DNA from: Sporosarcina gallistercoris
GTDB lineage: Bacteria > Bacillota > Bacilli > Bacillales_A > Planococcaceae
Direction: 5' to 3'
Length of the DNA: 64,000 nt
Assembly (NCBI RefSeq): GCF_014836415.1
Contig: NZ_JACSQY010000002.1
Span: forward strand, 336,958 to 400,957
Part shown: positions 52,897-61,446 of the stretch, in pieces
Numbering within the stretch: position 1 is the first letter of the stretch
How the letters are laid out: every line of letters begins with the position of its first letter
Made by a program: the position numbers and the translations under genes
Notes under the pieces: model-generated
Seen by the model: the letters and a program-made list of their open reading frames with translations, nothing else
Database searches by the model: none
Told to the model about the DNA's origin: nothing

Positions 52897-53973
52897 CTAC
52901 CTTACTTTATTGATCAGCTCCATATATTGTGTATCTCCATACCCGATCATCGGAAAGACCTCAAATAATTTCTTAAGCAATTCCGATTGAGACAGCTGTC
53001 TATTTTTTGAGATGTATTTAGTGACCGGATTGTTCTCTGTTTGCATTTCTAGATATAACTCGATTGACTGGTACATCAGGGGCATCACTTGATGACTTGG
53101 CTTTTTATGGTTTATGAGTACATTTTCATAGATTGAATGATAGCTGCCTAAAGCTAGTTCCGTTTGAGTTACTTTAAATTCGTCTTCCCTGAAACTATTT
53201 AAAAACACCGTACCTTTATACTCCAACTGCTCAAGATACGCAAGAACGGTTAGAAGATTCATCTGACAAAACAGATCTTCACCAAACCATAAAACTATAT
53301 AGTTATAGTTTTTTTGATTAAGTACCGTTAATGGCTGGATCACTTTGCCAATGTAACTTTCAAGAGAAACATCATGACCAAAAGCCCGTGTTTGGATGAA
53401 CGTTGAATCGAAAATTGGAGTTGTCGTTTCATGGACACACATCGCTTCATTGAATGGGGCATAATCGGAATTCCCCATCAGTTTTTTACTTTTGAACTCC
53501 TCGTACATGACCTGTCCGTTTAAAATATTCAGTACATCCCGGTCAAATAATTCACTTTTTTCACTTTGCAAATGTGCAACTTCCGTGTCTCTTTGAGCAG
53601 TCATACGATTTCCTCCCCCTTCTGAATACGTTATAAGCTTGGCAATGGATTGAACTGGCATTTGACGACGTTGAAACTCACTTGGACTGATACCAAACAC
53701 GGATTTAAAAGCCCTGCTATACGCTTCTTGCGATGAATAGTTATAGTCGACAGCAATATCGATGATTTTGCGATTCATTACTAAATCTTCCGTAGACAAA
53801 TATAATCTTCGCAGCAAAATGTAACGTCTCATACTGATACCGGTGACCTGATGAAACTTAAAAGAGCAGTAGTAGGGAGAATACCCCATATGATTTGCTA
53901 ACCCCTCTAAAGAGAACTCCTCTTTTAACCTGTCCTCTATCCAATCAATCATGTGCTGGATGTACTCATTCAA
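52897..53973 (-). CDS. AraC-family regulator with N-terminal DNA-binding domain
   Basis: A 358-residue regulator with the AraC/XylS helix-turn-helix pair at the N-terminus (residues 5-105): IEDRLKEEFSLEGLANHMGYSPYYCSFKF and IIDIAVDYNYSSQEAYSRAFKSVFGISPSEF split by a linker. The remaining 250 residues match no family I recognise. TTG 53973 is chosen, eight bases after GGGAG. Divergent from the YhgE/Pip exporter, which it may control. It has no GyrI-like motif. Confidence 0.82.
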   Translation of the reverse strand: MNEYIQHMIDWIEDRLKEEFSLEGLANHMGYSPYYCSFKFHQVTGISMRRYILLRRLYLSTEDLVMNRKIIDIAVDYNYSSQEAYSRAFKSVFGISPSEFQRRQMPVQSIAKLITYSEGGGNRMTAQRDTEVAHLQSEKSELFDRDVLNILNGQVMYEEFKSKKLMGNSDYAPFNEAMCVHETTTPIFDSTFIQTRAFGHDVSLESYIGKVIQPLTVLNQKNYNYIVLWFGEDLFCQMNLLTVLAYLEQLEYKGTVFLNSFREDEFKVTQTELALGSYHSIYENVLINHKKPSHQVMPLMYQSIELYLEMQTENNPVTKYISKNRQLSQSELLKKLFEVFPMIGYGDTQYMELINKVR

Positions 53974-54151
53974 TTTCATCACTCCCAAATACCAGTATAC
54001 GGTGTAGCTAGTTTAATCATATGATAGTTGTTGCGCTGAGTACCGTTCAAGATAGACTGGACTCATTTTACCGTCGGCTTGCACTTTCACTATAAAGTTT
54101 CCACATCTCATGTTCTACAAATCCTATCAGATCCTCCGCCAAACAAATCAG

Positions 54152-54179
54152 TTGACTTCTTAAGGAAAAAGAATAAAAT
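54152..54179 (+). promoter_or_regulatory. Promoter of the YhgE/Pip operon
   Basis: TTGACT and TAAAAT are 16 bases apart, giving a leader of about 70 bases. Confidence 0.5.
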
Positions 54180-54257
54180 GATGAGATACTTTAAACAAAG
54201 TACTTTTATGAAAGTCGAATTGTTAAAGTGTATTTTGAATTGGAAAGAGGAAAAAAC

Positions 54258-55442
54258 ATGAAATTCACACAGTTTCTAAAAACGAGAGGTTCAATTGCCG
54301 CCATCATCATGGGCGTATTCTATGCAATTGCCATGCTGGGAATTTTCTTACCTGGTTATACGGCAATTCCAAGAAATATTGATAAATTACCGATTGCCAT
54401 CGTCAATGATGACGCGGGTGAATATGGAGCAACGATTGCAGAGCAACTGCAAAAGAATTTACCTTTTAAAAAAGTAGAGACAGATATCACGAATAAGAAG
54501 GCTTTAAAAGAATTGGAGAAAAATGATTTAGCCTTAGTCGTACACATTCCCGAATCATTTTCTGCGGATATGCAAAACGGTGAGACCTCGTCCAGTATTG
54601 ACTTTACAATTAATGATGCAGGAGCCACAGTCATTTCTTCTTCTATGAAATCCGTTGTTGCGGAAATCAATAACCAGCTCAGTCAGCAATTCTCTCAGCA
54701 AACTGCTCAGAGCGTATTAATGAACTTCAATGTGCCAGAAAAGCAGGCTTCTGAATTAGCCGAAAAAATTGAAACTGCTTATGTAGGAAATGTAGTGACC
54801 ATCAATAAGATTCCTGATGGCATGCATAATAATATGCTTCCTATGTTCCTGACAATGGCGAGTTACATTGGGGCGATGATCGGTTCCATGCAATTAGTGG
54901 ATGCCTTTAAAGAGAGCCGCGGAAAAGCTAGCAAAACCCGGTTGTTCATCTATCTTCAATTGACTGCTCTTTTGATCGCCGTGTTATCCTCCTTGGCTGC
55001 GACAGGAATCACCTATTTAGTGAATGAGCCGAGCGGAAGCCTGTTCATGAGTATAGTCGGGCATCAAACCCTTATTTACATGGCAAGTTTCAATTTCACA
55101 GCGATTCTGATTTTCTTACTCGGACCCGCTGGTATGATTCTCAACATTCCCCTTATCTTCGTCCAAACGTTAGCGAATGGGGCAGTCATCTCGCGTGATA
55201 TGATGTACGCACCATATGAATGGGCAAGCCATATCACACCTATGTATTACTCCGTACAGGGTTACGTAGCGGATCTTTACGGAAGTATTAGTGCAAGTCC
55301 ATTCCTTTGGTCACTAGCTGCAGTCGGTTTAGGTGCAATGATCATCAATATCATCATCGTTGCGACCGTTAACAAGTCCAAACCGTCCGAGAAGTCCGCA
55401 GCAAGGACTGAAATAGAAGAAATCACTAAAGTGTTGTCTTAA
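54258..55442 (+). CDS. YhgE/Pip-like ABC-2 permease
   Basis: A 394-residue membrane protein: one N-terminal helix (residues 14-33), a large external domain (LPIAIVNDDAGEYG, DLALVVHIPESFSADM) and five C-terminal helices. This is the YhgE/Pip N- and C-terminal arrangement, seen in phage-infection protein and in the ESX/type VII-linked and export-related families. ATG follows AAAGAGG. No ATPase gene is adjacent. Followed by a PadR gene, which probably regulates it. Confidence 0.86.
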   Translation: MKFTQFLKTRGSIAAIIMGVFYAIAMLGIFLPGYTAIPRNIDKLPIAIVNDDAGEYGATIAEQLQKNLPFKKVETDITNKKALKELEKNDLALVVHIPESFSADMQNGETSSSIDFTINDAGATVISSSMKSVVAEINNQLSQQFSQQTAQSVLMNFNVPEKQASELAEKIETAYVGNVVTINKIPDGMHNNMLPMFLTMASYIGAMIGSMQLVDAFKESRGKASKTRLFIYLQLTALLIAVLSSLAATGITYLVNEPSGSLFMSIVGHQTLIYMASFNFTAILIFLLGPAGMILNIPLIFVQTLANGAVISRDMMYAPYEWASHITPMYYSVQGYVADLYGSISASPFLWSLAAVGLGAMIINIIIVATVNKSKPSEKSAARTEIEEITKVLS

Positions 55443-55450
55443 CCATGTTA

Positions 55451-55474
55451 TAATAAGAAGAATTATTCTTATTA
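55451..55474. promoter_or_regulatory. Inverted repeat before the PadR gene
   Basis: TAATAAGAA and TTCTTATTA, nine-base perfect arms with a six-base centre, 15 bases before the PadR start. Candidate autoregulatory operator. Confidence 0.5.
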
Positions 55475-55488
55475 AAGGGGCATTGTGA

Positions 55489-56028
55489 ATGAGCATTCAA
55501 GTGTTTATATTAAGCAAACTAATGGTAGGAAAAACCTATCCTTATGAGCTGAAAAAACAAATGTCCGAACCCATACCATTGGACGAATTAGGTGGGATTA
55601 CAGAGAGTAAGCTCTACTATCACTTCGATGCTCTGTCAAAACAAGGTTTAATTGAACCCGTTGAAATCATCAAAGAAGAACACCGGCCTGACAAACAAGT
55701 ATTCGCGATTACGGCTAAAGGCCGTGAAGAGCTTCCTAATAAGATTTACAAATTATTTAAAAGTGCAAATGACCTCAATGACATGGTCATCGCTTTAGCA
55801 AATATCAAATATGTGGATTCTGAAATAGTTGTGACGCTCTTAAAAGAAAAGTTAACGAATTATAAAGCTCATTGGGAACGGATCATGAACTTTGACAATA
55901 CGTCCCCCAGAGACGAAAAAAGTGAAAACCTCAATGATTTGCTCGTTGGATATTTCACCACCAAGTCAGACCATACAATTCATTGGCTGGAAGAAGCCAT
56001 TCGACAAATTGAACAGGGCAATCTATAA
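55489..56028 (+). CDS. PadR-family transcriptional regulator (long, with C-terminal helices)
   Basis: A 179-residue PadR-s2 type regulator: winged-helix N-terminus VFILSKLMVGKTYPYELKKQM, ESKLYYHFDALSKQGLIEP, KQVFAITAKGREELP, then a helical dimerisation domain. ATG follows AAAGGGG. It lies 46 bases after the YhgE/Pip gene and likely senses a compound that the exporter moves. Autoregulation through the repeat at 55451 is inferred. Confidence 0.85.
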   Translation: MSIQVFILSKLMVGKTYPYELKKQMSEPIPLDELGGITESKLYYHFDALSKQGLIEPVEIIKEEHRPDKQVFAITAKGREELPNKIYKLFKSANDLNDMVIALANIKYVDSEIVVTLLKEKLTNYKAHWERIMNFDNTSPRDEKSENLNDLLVGYFTTKSDHTIHWLEEAIRQIEQGNL

Positions 56029-56077
56029 AAGGACTCTCCGGAAAGTCAGTGAACACTGATGACTGGAGGGTCCTTTT
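56027..56077 (+). terminator. Terminator after the PadR gene
   Basis: AAAGGACTCTCC pairs with GGAGGGTCCTTT, with an inner AGTCAGTG/CTGATGACT stem, then TTTT. Confidence 0.85.
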
Positions 56078-56124
56078 AGTAGTTGGCTCGCTAGCTTCGA
56101 TATCGGAGGCTTTCATCCGAAAAT

Positions 56125-56162
56125 AAAAAAGCAAAGCTATGAAGATGGATCATAGCTTTGCT
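56125..56162 (-). terminator. Terminator of the DJ-1/PfpI gene
   Basis: AGCAAAGCTATGA pairs with TCATAGCTTTGCT; on the - strand followed by TTTTTTATTTT. Confidence 0.9.
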
Positions 56163-56188
56163 CCTGCTTATAGCGAATACGTTTCCTG

Positions 56189-56878
56189 TTAGTTAGTTGA
56201 ATTAAAAACGGACAATACTTCAGCTGCGACCGCGCCGCCGGATGCCGGGTTCTGTCCAGTAACGACGCGATGATCTGCAACAGCAAATGCAGCCCAGTCA
56301 TCACCTTTCACATAGTTTGCCCCCTGGCTGACGAGTGCATCCTCTGTTAAAAATGGTACGATGTTCTCTAAACCTAGTGCGGCTTCTTCTGTGTTGGTAA
56401 AGCCTGAAACTTTCTTATTCGCAATCAGCGGCTCACCTGTTGCATCTTTAATATTCACTAAACCTGCAGAGCCATGGCACACTGCAGAAACGACTCCACC
56501 CTTTTGGTAGATGGTACTTGCGATGTTTTGCAAGTGTGCATCTTCTGGATAATCCCACATGACCCCGTGTCCGCCCGTATAGTAGATTGCGTCGTACTCT
56601 GCCGCATTCACCTCAGCTGCCGCCAATGTCGTACCCAACTTATTCATGAACGTCTGGTCTTCGTAATACTGCCAGTCGAGCTCCGACATCTGATCTGCTT
56701 GCAGACTGTGCGGGTCAATCGGTGTATATCCGCCTTTAGGGCTTACATAATCAATTTCATGTCCTTCTTTTTGCATGACATCTACAAAGTGTACTGCTTC
56801 ACCCAGCCATAACCCTGTAGCTCGTTCAAGATTCGGATACTTGGACACATTCGTAACGACGACTAAAATCTTTTTCAT
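56189..56878 (-). CDS. DJ-1/PfpI superfamily protein, type 1 glutamine amidotransferase-like
   Basis: A 229-residue protein of the Hsp31/PfpI-like group: GLWLGEAVHFVDVMQKEG, DAIYYTGGHGVMWDYPED, nucleophile elbow AVCHGSAGLVN (cysteine followed by histidine) and TGQNPASG. Members degrade or deglycate reactive carbonyl-modified molecules or act as chaperones. ATG 56878 lies eight bases after GAGGAG; the longer frame to 57004 overlaps the MerR gene. Divergent from, and probably activated by, the MerR protein at 56953. Confidence 0.9.
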   Translation of the reverse strand: MKKILVVVTNVSKYPNLERATGLWLGEAVHFVDVMQKEGHEIDYVSPKGGYTPIDPHSLQADQMSELDWQYYEDQTFMNKLGTTLAAAEVNAAEYDAIYYTGGHGVMWDYPEDAHLQNIASTIYQKGGVVSAVCHGSAGLVNIKDATGEPLIANKKVSGFTNTEEAALGLENIVPFLTEDALVSQGANYVKGDDWAAFAVADHRVVTGQNPASGGAVAAEVLSVFNSTN

Positions 56879-56909
56879 TCCATTCACTCCTCTTTGTCTG
56901 ATAGAATCA

Positions 56910-56940
56910 ACCTTAAAGGTTAAACCTAACTTTAAGTCAA
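56910..56940 (-). promoter_or_regulatory. MerR-type promoter with 19-bp spacer
   Basis: On the - strand TTGACT (56935-56940) and TAAGGT (56910-56915) are 19 bases apart, the overlong spacing that MerR proteins correct by bending DNA. The dyad CTTAAAG-N11-CTTTAAG (56912-56936) lies across the spacer. Confidence 0.75.
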
Positions 56941-56952
56941 GGAGGTTGCTCC

Positions 56953-57288
56953 ATGTATCCCATTCAACAAGCAAGCACACTAGCTCAAGTGCCATCCAGC
57001 ACAATCAGATACTATGAAAAGATCCAGCTCATCCCTGCGATCACAAGAAACGCTCAAGGAAACCGGACGTTTGATGATAAAGACATTGAAATCCTGAATC
57101 TAATCAGGTGTTTCCGGCATCTTGGCATGTCAATTGAGGATATCCGAGAGAACCTCTCACATATCCATGGTGCTTATGAAGATGTGAATACGAAAGCGAT
57201 TCTGTTCCAGCATAAAGAGAAGCTGGAAGAACAGATCCACATTTTGAATTCATTCATCCGTGAAATTGACGACAAGATAATGGCATGA
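56953..57288 (+). CDS. MerR-family regulator
   Basis: A 111-residue MerR protein: helix-turn-helix MYPIQQASTLAQVPSSTIRY with YEKIQLIPAITRNAQGNR, then FRHLGMSIEDIRENLSH and a coiled dimerisation helix. No metal-binding cysteines, so it probably senses an organic or carbonyl compound, as in the AdhR-like group. ATG 56953 has AAGGAGG upstream. It lies divergent from the DJ-1/PfpI gene. Confidence 0.9.
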   Translation: MYPIQQASTLAQVPSSTIRYYEKIQLIPAITRNAQGNRTFDDKDIEILNLIRCFRHLGMSIEDIRENLSHIHGAYEDVNTKAILFQHKEKLEEQIHILNSFIREIDDKIMA

Positions 57289-57299
57289 CAGAAGCATAG

Positions 57300-57347
57300 A
57301 AAAAGGCTTTAAGAGACAGGTGTGTTCCTGTTCTTAAAGCCTTTTTT
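57300..57347. terminator. Terminator shared by merR-type gene and metQ
   Basis: AAAAAGGCTTTAAGA pairs with TCTTAAAGCCTTTTTT; works for both convergent genes. Confidence 0.9.
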
Positions 57348-57348
57348 C

Positions 57349-58179
57349 TTAAAATGCTGGAATTGCTGTTTCATCGTAGTTGTCTTCTAAAAACTTACGC
57401 ACCTCATCGGAAGTCATCGCCTTGGATAGCTTTTGGATTGACTCCGAGTCTGCATTGTCTTCACGGGCAATTAACGTAATGGCAAAATCATTTTCGACAC
57501 CTTCCGTTAGAAGTGCATCACTTTTCGGCGTCAGGTTCAGTGGTGCTGCATAAGCAGGTGTCATGATGACGGCATCTGCGTCATCATACATTCTTGCAAG
57601 CATCAGTAAATCCACTTCTTTGAACTCGTAATTCTTCGGATTCTCTAAGATATCCGCTTTTGTATAGTACGGTCCCTTTTTTTCTTTTAATGTGATGATG
57701 TCTTGCTGAGCTAACAGGGCTAACGAGCGGTCAATATTTGAAATGTCATTTGCGATTGCAATACTCGCACCCTTCGGTAATTGTTCCATGGAGTCGTATT
57801 CTTTTGAATAGACACCGTAATTGGCAAAATAGATCGGTGTTATTGGAACTAAATTCGCATCGTTGTTGCGATTGAACTCTTCCATGTACGGTACGTGTTG
57901 GAAGAAGTTTGCGTCTACTTCTTTTGCGGCAAGAGCACTGTTCGGTTGAACATTATCGCCTAGCACGACGATTTTAAGGTCAATACCTTGCTCTGCAAGA
58001 GTCGGTTTCACGAGTTCCAGGATTTCCGTCATCGGGGGGATGAGTGAAGCGACTTTCAATGTGACGACGTCATCTTCTTTTGCTGGAGCTTTTTCAGGTT
58101 CCTTGGCAGAATCAGATTTGTTACACCCGGCTACTACAAGAAGAATACTTAACGTGAGGATTAAAAGAATTTTTTTCAT
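57349..58179 (-). CDS. metQ: Methionine-binding lipoprotein MetQ
   Basis: A 276-residue lipoprotein with lipobox LVVAGC (cysteine 19). The NlpA-family core has TLKVASLIPPMTEILE, VNFFQHVPYMEEFN-type motif (DANFFQHVPYMEEFN) and ANDISNIDRSLALL. It delivers methionine (or its derivatives) to MetNI. ATG follows AGGAG. Last of the three-gene operon. Confidence 0.93.
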   Translation of the reverse strand: MKKILLILTLSILLVVAGCNKSDSAKEPEKAPAKEDDVVTLKVASLIPPMTEILELVKPTLAEQGIDLKIVVLGDNVQPNSALAAKEVDANFFQHVPYMEEFNRNNDANLVPITPIYFANYGVYSKEYDSMEQLPKGASIAIANDISNIDRSLALLAQQDIITLKEKKGPYYTKADILENPKNYEFKEVDLLMLARMYDDADAVIMTPAYAAPLNLTPKSDALLTEGVENDFAITLIAREDNADSESIQKLSKAMTSDEVRKFLEDNYDETAIPAF

Positions 58180-58196
58180 GATGTTCTCCTATCTCT

Positions 58197-58856
58197 TTAT
58201 CTTTTGTCGATCCATCTGGATACAGTCGTCCCCGTAAACTGGATGAGCTGCACCAAAATGATCATGATCACAATCATATAGATCATTAAATCTGTCTTGA
58301 ACTGCTGATACCCATAACGAATTGCAAAATCACCGATTCCACCGCCTCCAACCACTCCCATGATCGTGGAATAGGAGATGAAGCTAATAATGGACGTTGT
58401 GAGACCGAGGACCAATCCTGAACGGGCTTCCACGTAAAGAAATTTAAAGATGAGTTCTTTCATGGAAGCTCCCATAGAGATTGCTGCTTCTATGACGCCT
58501 TTTGGCACATCCAAGAGCGCTTGTTCCACTAATCTTGAATAATGGGCAATGGCGATAATTGAAAGGGGCACAGTGGCAGCTGCGGTACCGATTGCCGTTC
58601 CAATCAGAAGCCGGGTAAAAGGAATTAGAAAGACCACTAACAATAAAAACGGAAAGGAACGGACTACATTTACGAATAAGTTGACGATGGTAAAGACCAT
58701 CTGATTTTCAAAAGCCTGCCCTCTCCGGCAAATGAATAACAAGGTTCCTACAGGCAACCCTATTAAAATGGCCGCCAAGATGGAAGTCCCCACCATGATG
58801 AACGTTTCTCCAATCGCCTGCCAAATTTCAGCTTGGTATTGAATGAGTACGTCAGG
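58197..58856 (-). CDS. metI: Methionine ABC importer permease MetI
   Basis: A 219-residue permease with five or six helices: FIMVGTSILAAILIGLPVGTLL, FPFLLLVVFLIPFTRLLIGTAIGT and the binding-protein-dependent transport loop EAAISMGASMKELIFKFL. ATG 58856 overlaps the metN stop by four to five bases (ATGCCTGA). Length matches Bacillus MetI (222). Confidence 0.93.
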   Translation of the reverse strand, partial: PDVLIQYQAEIWQAIGETFIMVGTSILAAILIGLPVGTLLFICRRGQAFENQMVFTIVNLFVNVVRSFPFLLLVVFLIPFTRLLIGTAIGTAAATVPLSIIAIAHYSRLVEQALLDVPKGVIEAAISMGASMKELIFKFLYVEARSGLVLGLTTSIISFISYSTIMGVVGGGGIGDFAIRYGYQQFKTDLMIYMIVIMIILVQLIQFTGTTVSRWIDKR

Positions 58857-59598
58857 CATCGCGATCACCATCTTCCTTGAGACGTTCCACAAGATGAACC
58901 GCAGTATTTACCGTTTCTTGAATGCCTCTCGGTGTAATGGCTACCGTGTCATGAATGGTGCCATCTGTCAGCACAGTGACGCGGTTGCAGATACTTTTAA
59001 TGACGTCCATCTCATGGCTCACCAGGACAATGGTGACCCCGAGCCTTTGATTGATATCTGCTAACACTCTGAGGATTTCTGCAGTCGTATGAGGGTCAAG
59101 TGAGGATGTGGGTTCATCACATAACAATACGTGTGGATGATTCGCAAGCGCTCTCGCAATGGCAACCCGTTGCTTTTGACCGCCACTCAGCTGCGCTGGA
59201 TACTTGGCTTGGAAGCTTTCAAGTCCAACAAATTGCAGACAGTCCATAACCCGTTTGCGAAGTTCAGCTTTCGGATACTTGGCGAGCTCCAACGCGACCA
59301 CTACATTTTCGTAAACGGTTTTATTGGCCACTAAATTGAAGTGTTGAAAAATCATTCCGATGGATTTACGAGCTTGCCGAAGTTGCTTCGTGTTGAGAGC
59401 GGTCAGCTTTTGGCCGTTCACTTCTACATCCCCTGCATCAGGCGTTTCCAACAAGTTCATGAGTCGCAACAACGTCGACTTTCCCGAACCACTCGCTCCG
59501 ATAATGCCATGGATATCGCCTCGAGCGATCGAGAGTGAAATGGATTGGATGACGGGTACACCTGTGAAACTTTTACTGACATTATGTAATGAAATCAA
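58852..59598 (-). CDS. metN: Methionine ABC importer ATPase MetN, short form
   Basis: A 248-residue ATPase: Walker A GASGSGKST, signature LSGGQKQRVAIARAL, Walker B VLLCDEPTSSLDP, switch VSHEM. It ends around 245, whereas typical MetN proteins have about 340 residues with a C-terminal NIL/ACT-like domain that mediates feedback inhibition by methionine. I start at TTG 59598, five bases after GGGGAG. First gene of metNIQ; no SAM riboswitch is seen upstream. Confidence 0.88.
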   Translation of the reverse strand: MISLHNVSKSFTGVPVIQSISLSIARGDIHGIIGASGSGKSTLLRLMNLLETPDAGDVEVNGQKLTALNTKQLRQARKSIGMIFQHFNLVANKTVYENVVVALELAKYPKAELRKRVMDCLQFVGLESFQAKYPAQLSGGQKQRVAIARALANHPHVLLCDEPTSSLDPHTTAEILRVLADINQRLGVTIVLVSHEMDVIKSICNRVTVLTDGTIHDTVAITPRGIQETVNTAVHLVERLKEDGDRDA

Positions 59599-59687
59599 AG
59601 AGACTCCCCTCTCTTGTTGAAAGGTGGCTGCAACCTTCATGATTATAGCTTATCAGGTATACGCTGTCATATGTTCTGCAAGGCAGA

Positions 59688-59730
59688 GAGAAAAGGCAGG
59701 CTCCGATAAATTTGGAGTCTGCCTTTTCTC
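59688..59730 (-). terminator. Terminator of the DUF1456 gene
   Basis: AGAAAAGGCAGGCTCC pairs with GGAGTCTGCCTTTTCT with one mismatch; lies eight bases after the stop at 59738. Confidence 0.85.
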
Positions 59731-59737
59731 GTAGGAA

Positions 59738-60247
59738 TCATGCTCGATAGATGTGTGCCAACCCTTTTAAGAAGTTTCTCGCGTATCGATCGCCGCACTC
59801 TTTATAGTTGCGGTGACCTTCTTTACGCAGTACTGCACTCAATTCACTCTTTGACACCGTGACTCCTGCGTCATGTAAAATATCAATCATCTCTTCACTC
59901 GTAAGGGACAGGGCAATTTTCAACTTCTTGAGCAAAATATTATTCATGTTTCTATTGTCGTCTCTCATTAAAAACTGATTTTTGACGGTCTCCGGCGTTT
60001 CTTCTTGAGGCCCTCTTTTTAATGTGACACACCCGTTTAAGAAAGATTCTAATGTTTTGTTGTCGATCATTTTGACATATTCTTCGTCAGCCGCCGCACC
60101 ATCCGGACTGTTTTTTGACTTCGACAGCATGTCCTGGACTTCCGCTTTCGTTGTTTCGATTCCGCCCAGTGCGAAAATCTCCACCATTTCTGCATCTTTT
60201 ATGTCGAGTGCATATCGGAGTCTGGTTAGTATATCGTTTGCATTCAT
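59738..60247 (-). CDS. DUF1456 family protein (YehS-like)
   Basis: A 169-residue protein with two repeats of a helical unit: NDILTRLRYALDIKDAEMVEIF and NNILLKKLKIALSLTSEEMIDIL, each followed by a TKAEV/SKSEL helix. This duplication is the DUF1456 signature, function unknown. ATG 60247 follows AAGGTG; the frame opens nine bases earlier. Single gene. Confidence 0.87.
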   Translation of the reverse strand: MNANDILTRLRYALDIKDAEMVEIFALGGIETTKAEVQDMLSKSKNSPDGAAADEEYVKMIDNKTLESFLNGCVTLKRGPQEETPETVKNQFLMRDDNRNMNNILLKKLKIALSLTSEEMIDILHDAGVTVSKSELSAVLRKEGHRNYKECGDRYARNFLKGLAHIYRA

Positions 60248-60533
60248 TGTCATCACCTTAAACCTTTCGTATTTGTACAGTTCTTAGTAGTATACTGCTT
60301 TTCATGAATTAATGTACGAACTTGTTATCAATTTCATAAGTTAGTCGATGATGTAGATTATTTTTCTTACAGTACGGTTCCCTGTAACTAGTATAAATGC
60401 GATTTTTTATTGAAATTCTTATACTAAATTGATGTAAGGATATAGTAAACTCTTAAAGTATTGAAGAGTTTTTTCTCTTTATTCCTTAATACAAAATCCA
60501 AATACCTCTGCTTTTCTGGTAATGAACCTTCTT
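60248..60533. other. AT-rich gap without a gene
   Basis: No reading frame with a start signal and no clear structure seen. Confidence 0.4.
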
Positions 60534-61079
60534 CTAACTATCTAATTTACTCCACTCTGCTAAAGGTAATTGACGAACAACTTCATAACCATTTCCTTTC
60601 CCTTTAGGCTTTATAATAACTGTGCCCATATCAGGTATTACGCCTAGTCCCACCCCTTCCGGGAAACTGTGCGCAACAATCACCGTGTTTTTCCCCTCTA
60701 CAGGAAGTGTTTCCAAAATAGCCTTTAAATCACTCAAAGTTTTTTGTCTATAGCTGCTAGGTAAATTTCCACTCAACCTATAGATCTCAAACCAGAATGG
60801 ATTGACTTGAACATTGCCACTTCCAAATGCTAACTGTGCTGTTTCGATTGCCCGGCAGAAGGGGCTTGCGGGAACAGGGACTTGAATCGGTATTTGTAAG
60901 TATCGAAGAATCTCTCCATAGTAATTAGCCTGCCTTCTTCCCTTTTCAGAAAGATTTCTTTGGGTAGAGCAGTCTTGAAAGTTGAGATAGGGTAAATCTT
61001 CTCCAACGTTCGCTTCCCCATGTTTAGCGTATAGTATGAATCCGCCTTTTCTAAGGGAAGTAAGTAGTGATTCGTTCAA
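60534..61079 (-). CDS. Histidine phosphatase-like protein with KHG in place of RHG
   Basis: A 181-residue protein: LYAKHGEANVGEDLPYLNFQ, then TQRNLSEKGRRQANYYGEIL, PASPFCRAIETAQLAFG and IVAHSFPEG. These are the four blocks of the histidine phosphatase family (catalytic His in the first block, Arg in the third, His in the last). The arginine before the first histidine is replaced by lysine, which could lower or change activity. TTG start, AAAGGAG nine bases upstream. Substrate unknown. Confidence 0.82.
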   Translation of the reverse strand: MNESLLTSLRKGGFILYAKHGEANVGEDLPYLNFQDCSTQRNLSEKGRRQANYYGEILRYLQIPIQVPVPASPFCRAIETAQLAFGSGNVQVNPFWFEIYRLSGNLPSSYRQKTLSDLKAILETLPVEGKNTVIVAHSFPEGVGLGVIPDMGTVIIKPKGKGNGYEVVRQLPLAEWSKLDS

Positions 61080-61327
61080 ATCGATCTTCTCCTTTCATGT
61101 GATCCTCCTAATTTACTGCTACTATATGTATCGGGTTATGAATCGGCATCAAAAAAACAAACGCGAGCAATTGTTGGTTCTTATTTTTAATAACTATCGC
61201 ACTGCTGGATCTTCGAGTGATGGTGATGGATTTTAATTCCCGTCTAGTTGTCATGCTGTCAGGTATTTTTTGGGGGACTTGTAAAGTGGAATGATTATAG
61301 AGACGGATGTATGTAAGGTTTAACTAA
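61080..61327. other. Intergenic stretch without a gene
   Basis: Follows the phosphatase gene start. No structure or frame with support was found. Confidence 0.4.
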
Positions 61328-61379
61328 AACAACAATCACCTAACGTGTTAAGTTCCCAACACGTTAGGTGATTGTTGTT
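61328..61379 (-). terminator. Long perfect hairpin, terminator of the LysR gene
   Basis: A perfect 22-bp stem (AACAACAATCACCTAACGTG and on, pairing with its complement) with an 8-base loop. On the - strand it ends in TTTTAG. It lies 68 bases after the LysR stop codon at 61447. Its arms are longer than in the other terminators here. Confidence 0.7.
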
Positions 61380-61446
61380 CAAATACTATTTACTTATGTT
61401 ACGGTTCAGCGTACTGCATGTAACTATGCAGATTTAACTGCATGCA

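Noticed and set aside
54079..54261. 60-codon frame before the YhgE/Pip gene
   Set aside because: No ribosome binding site; it spans the predicted promoter of the exporter.
59599..59690. SAM riboswitch upstream of metN
   Set aside because: None of the S-box conserved blocks is present in this short interval.
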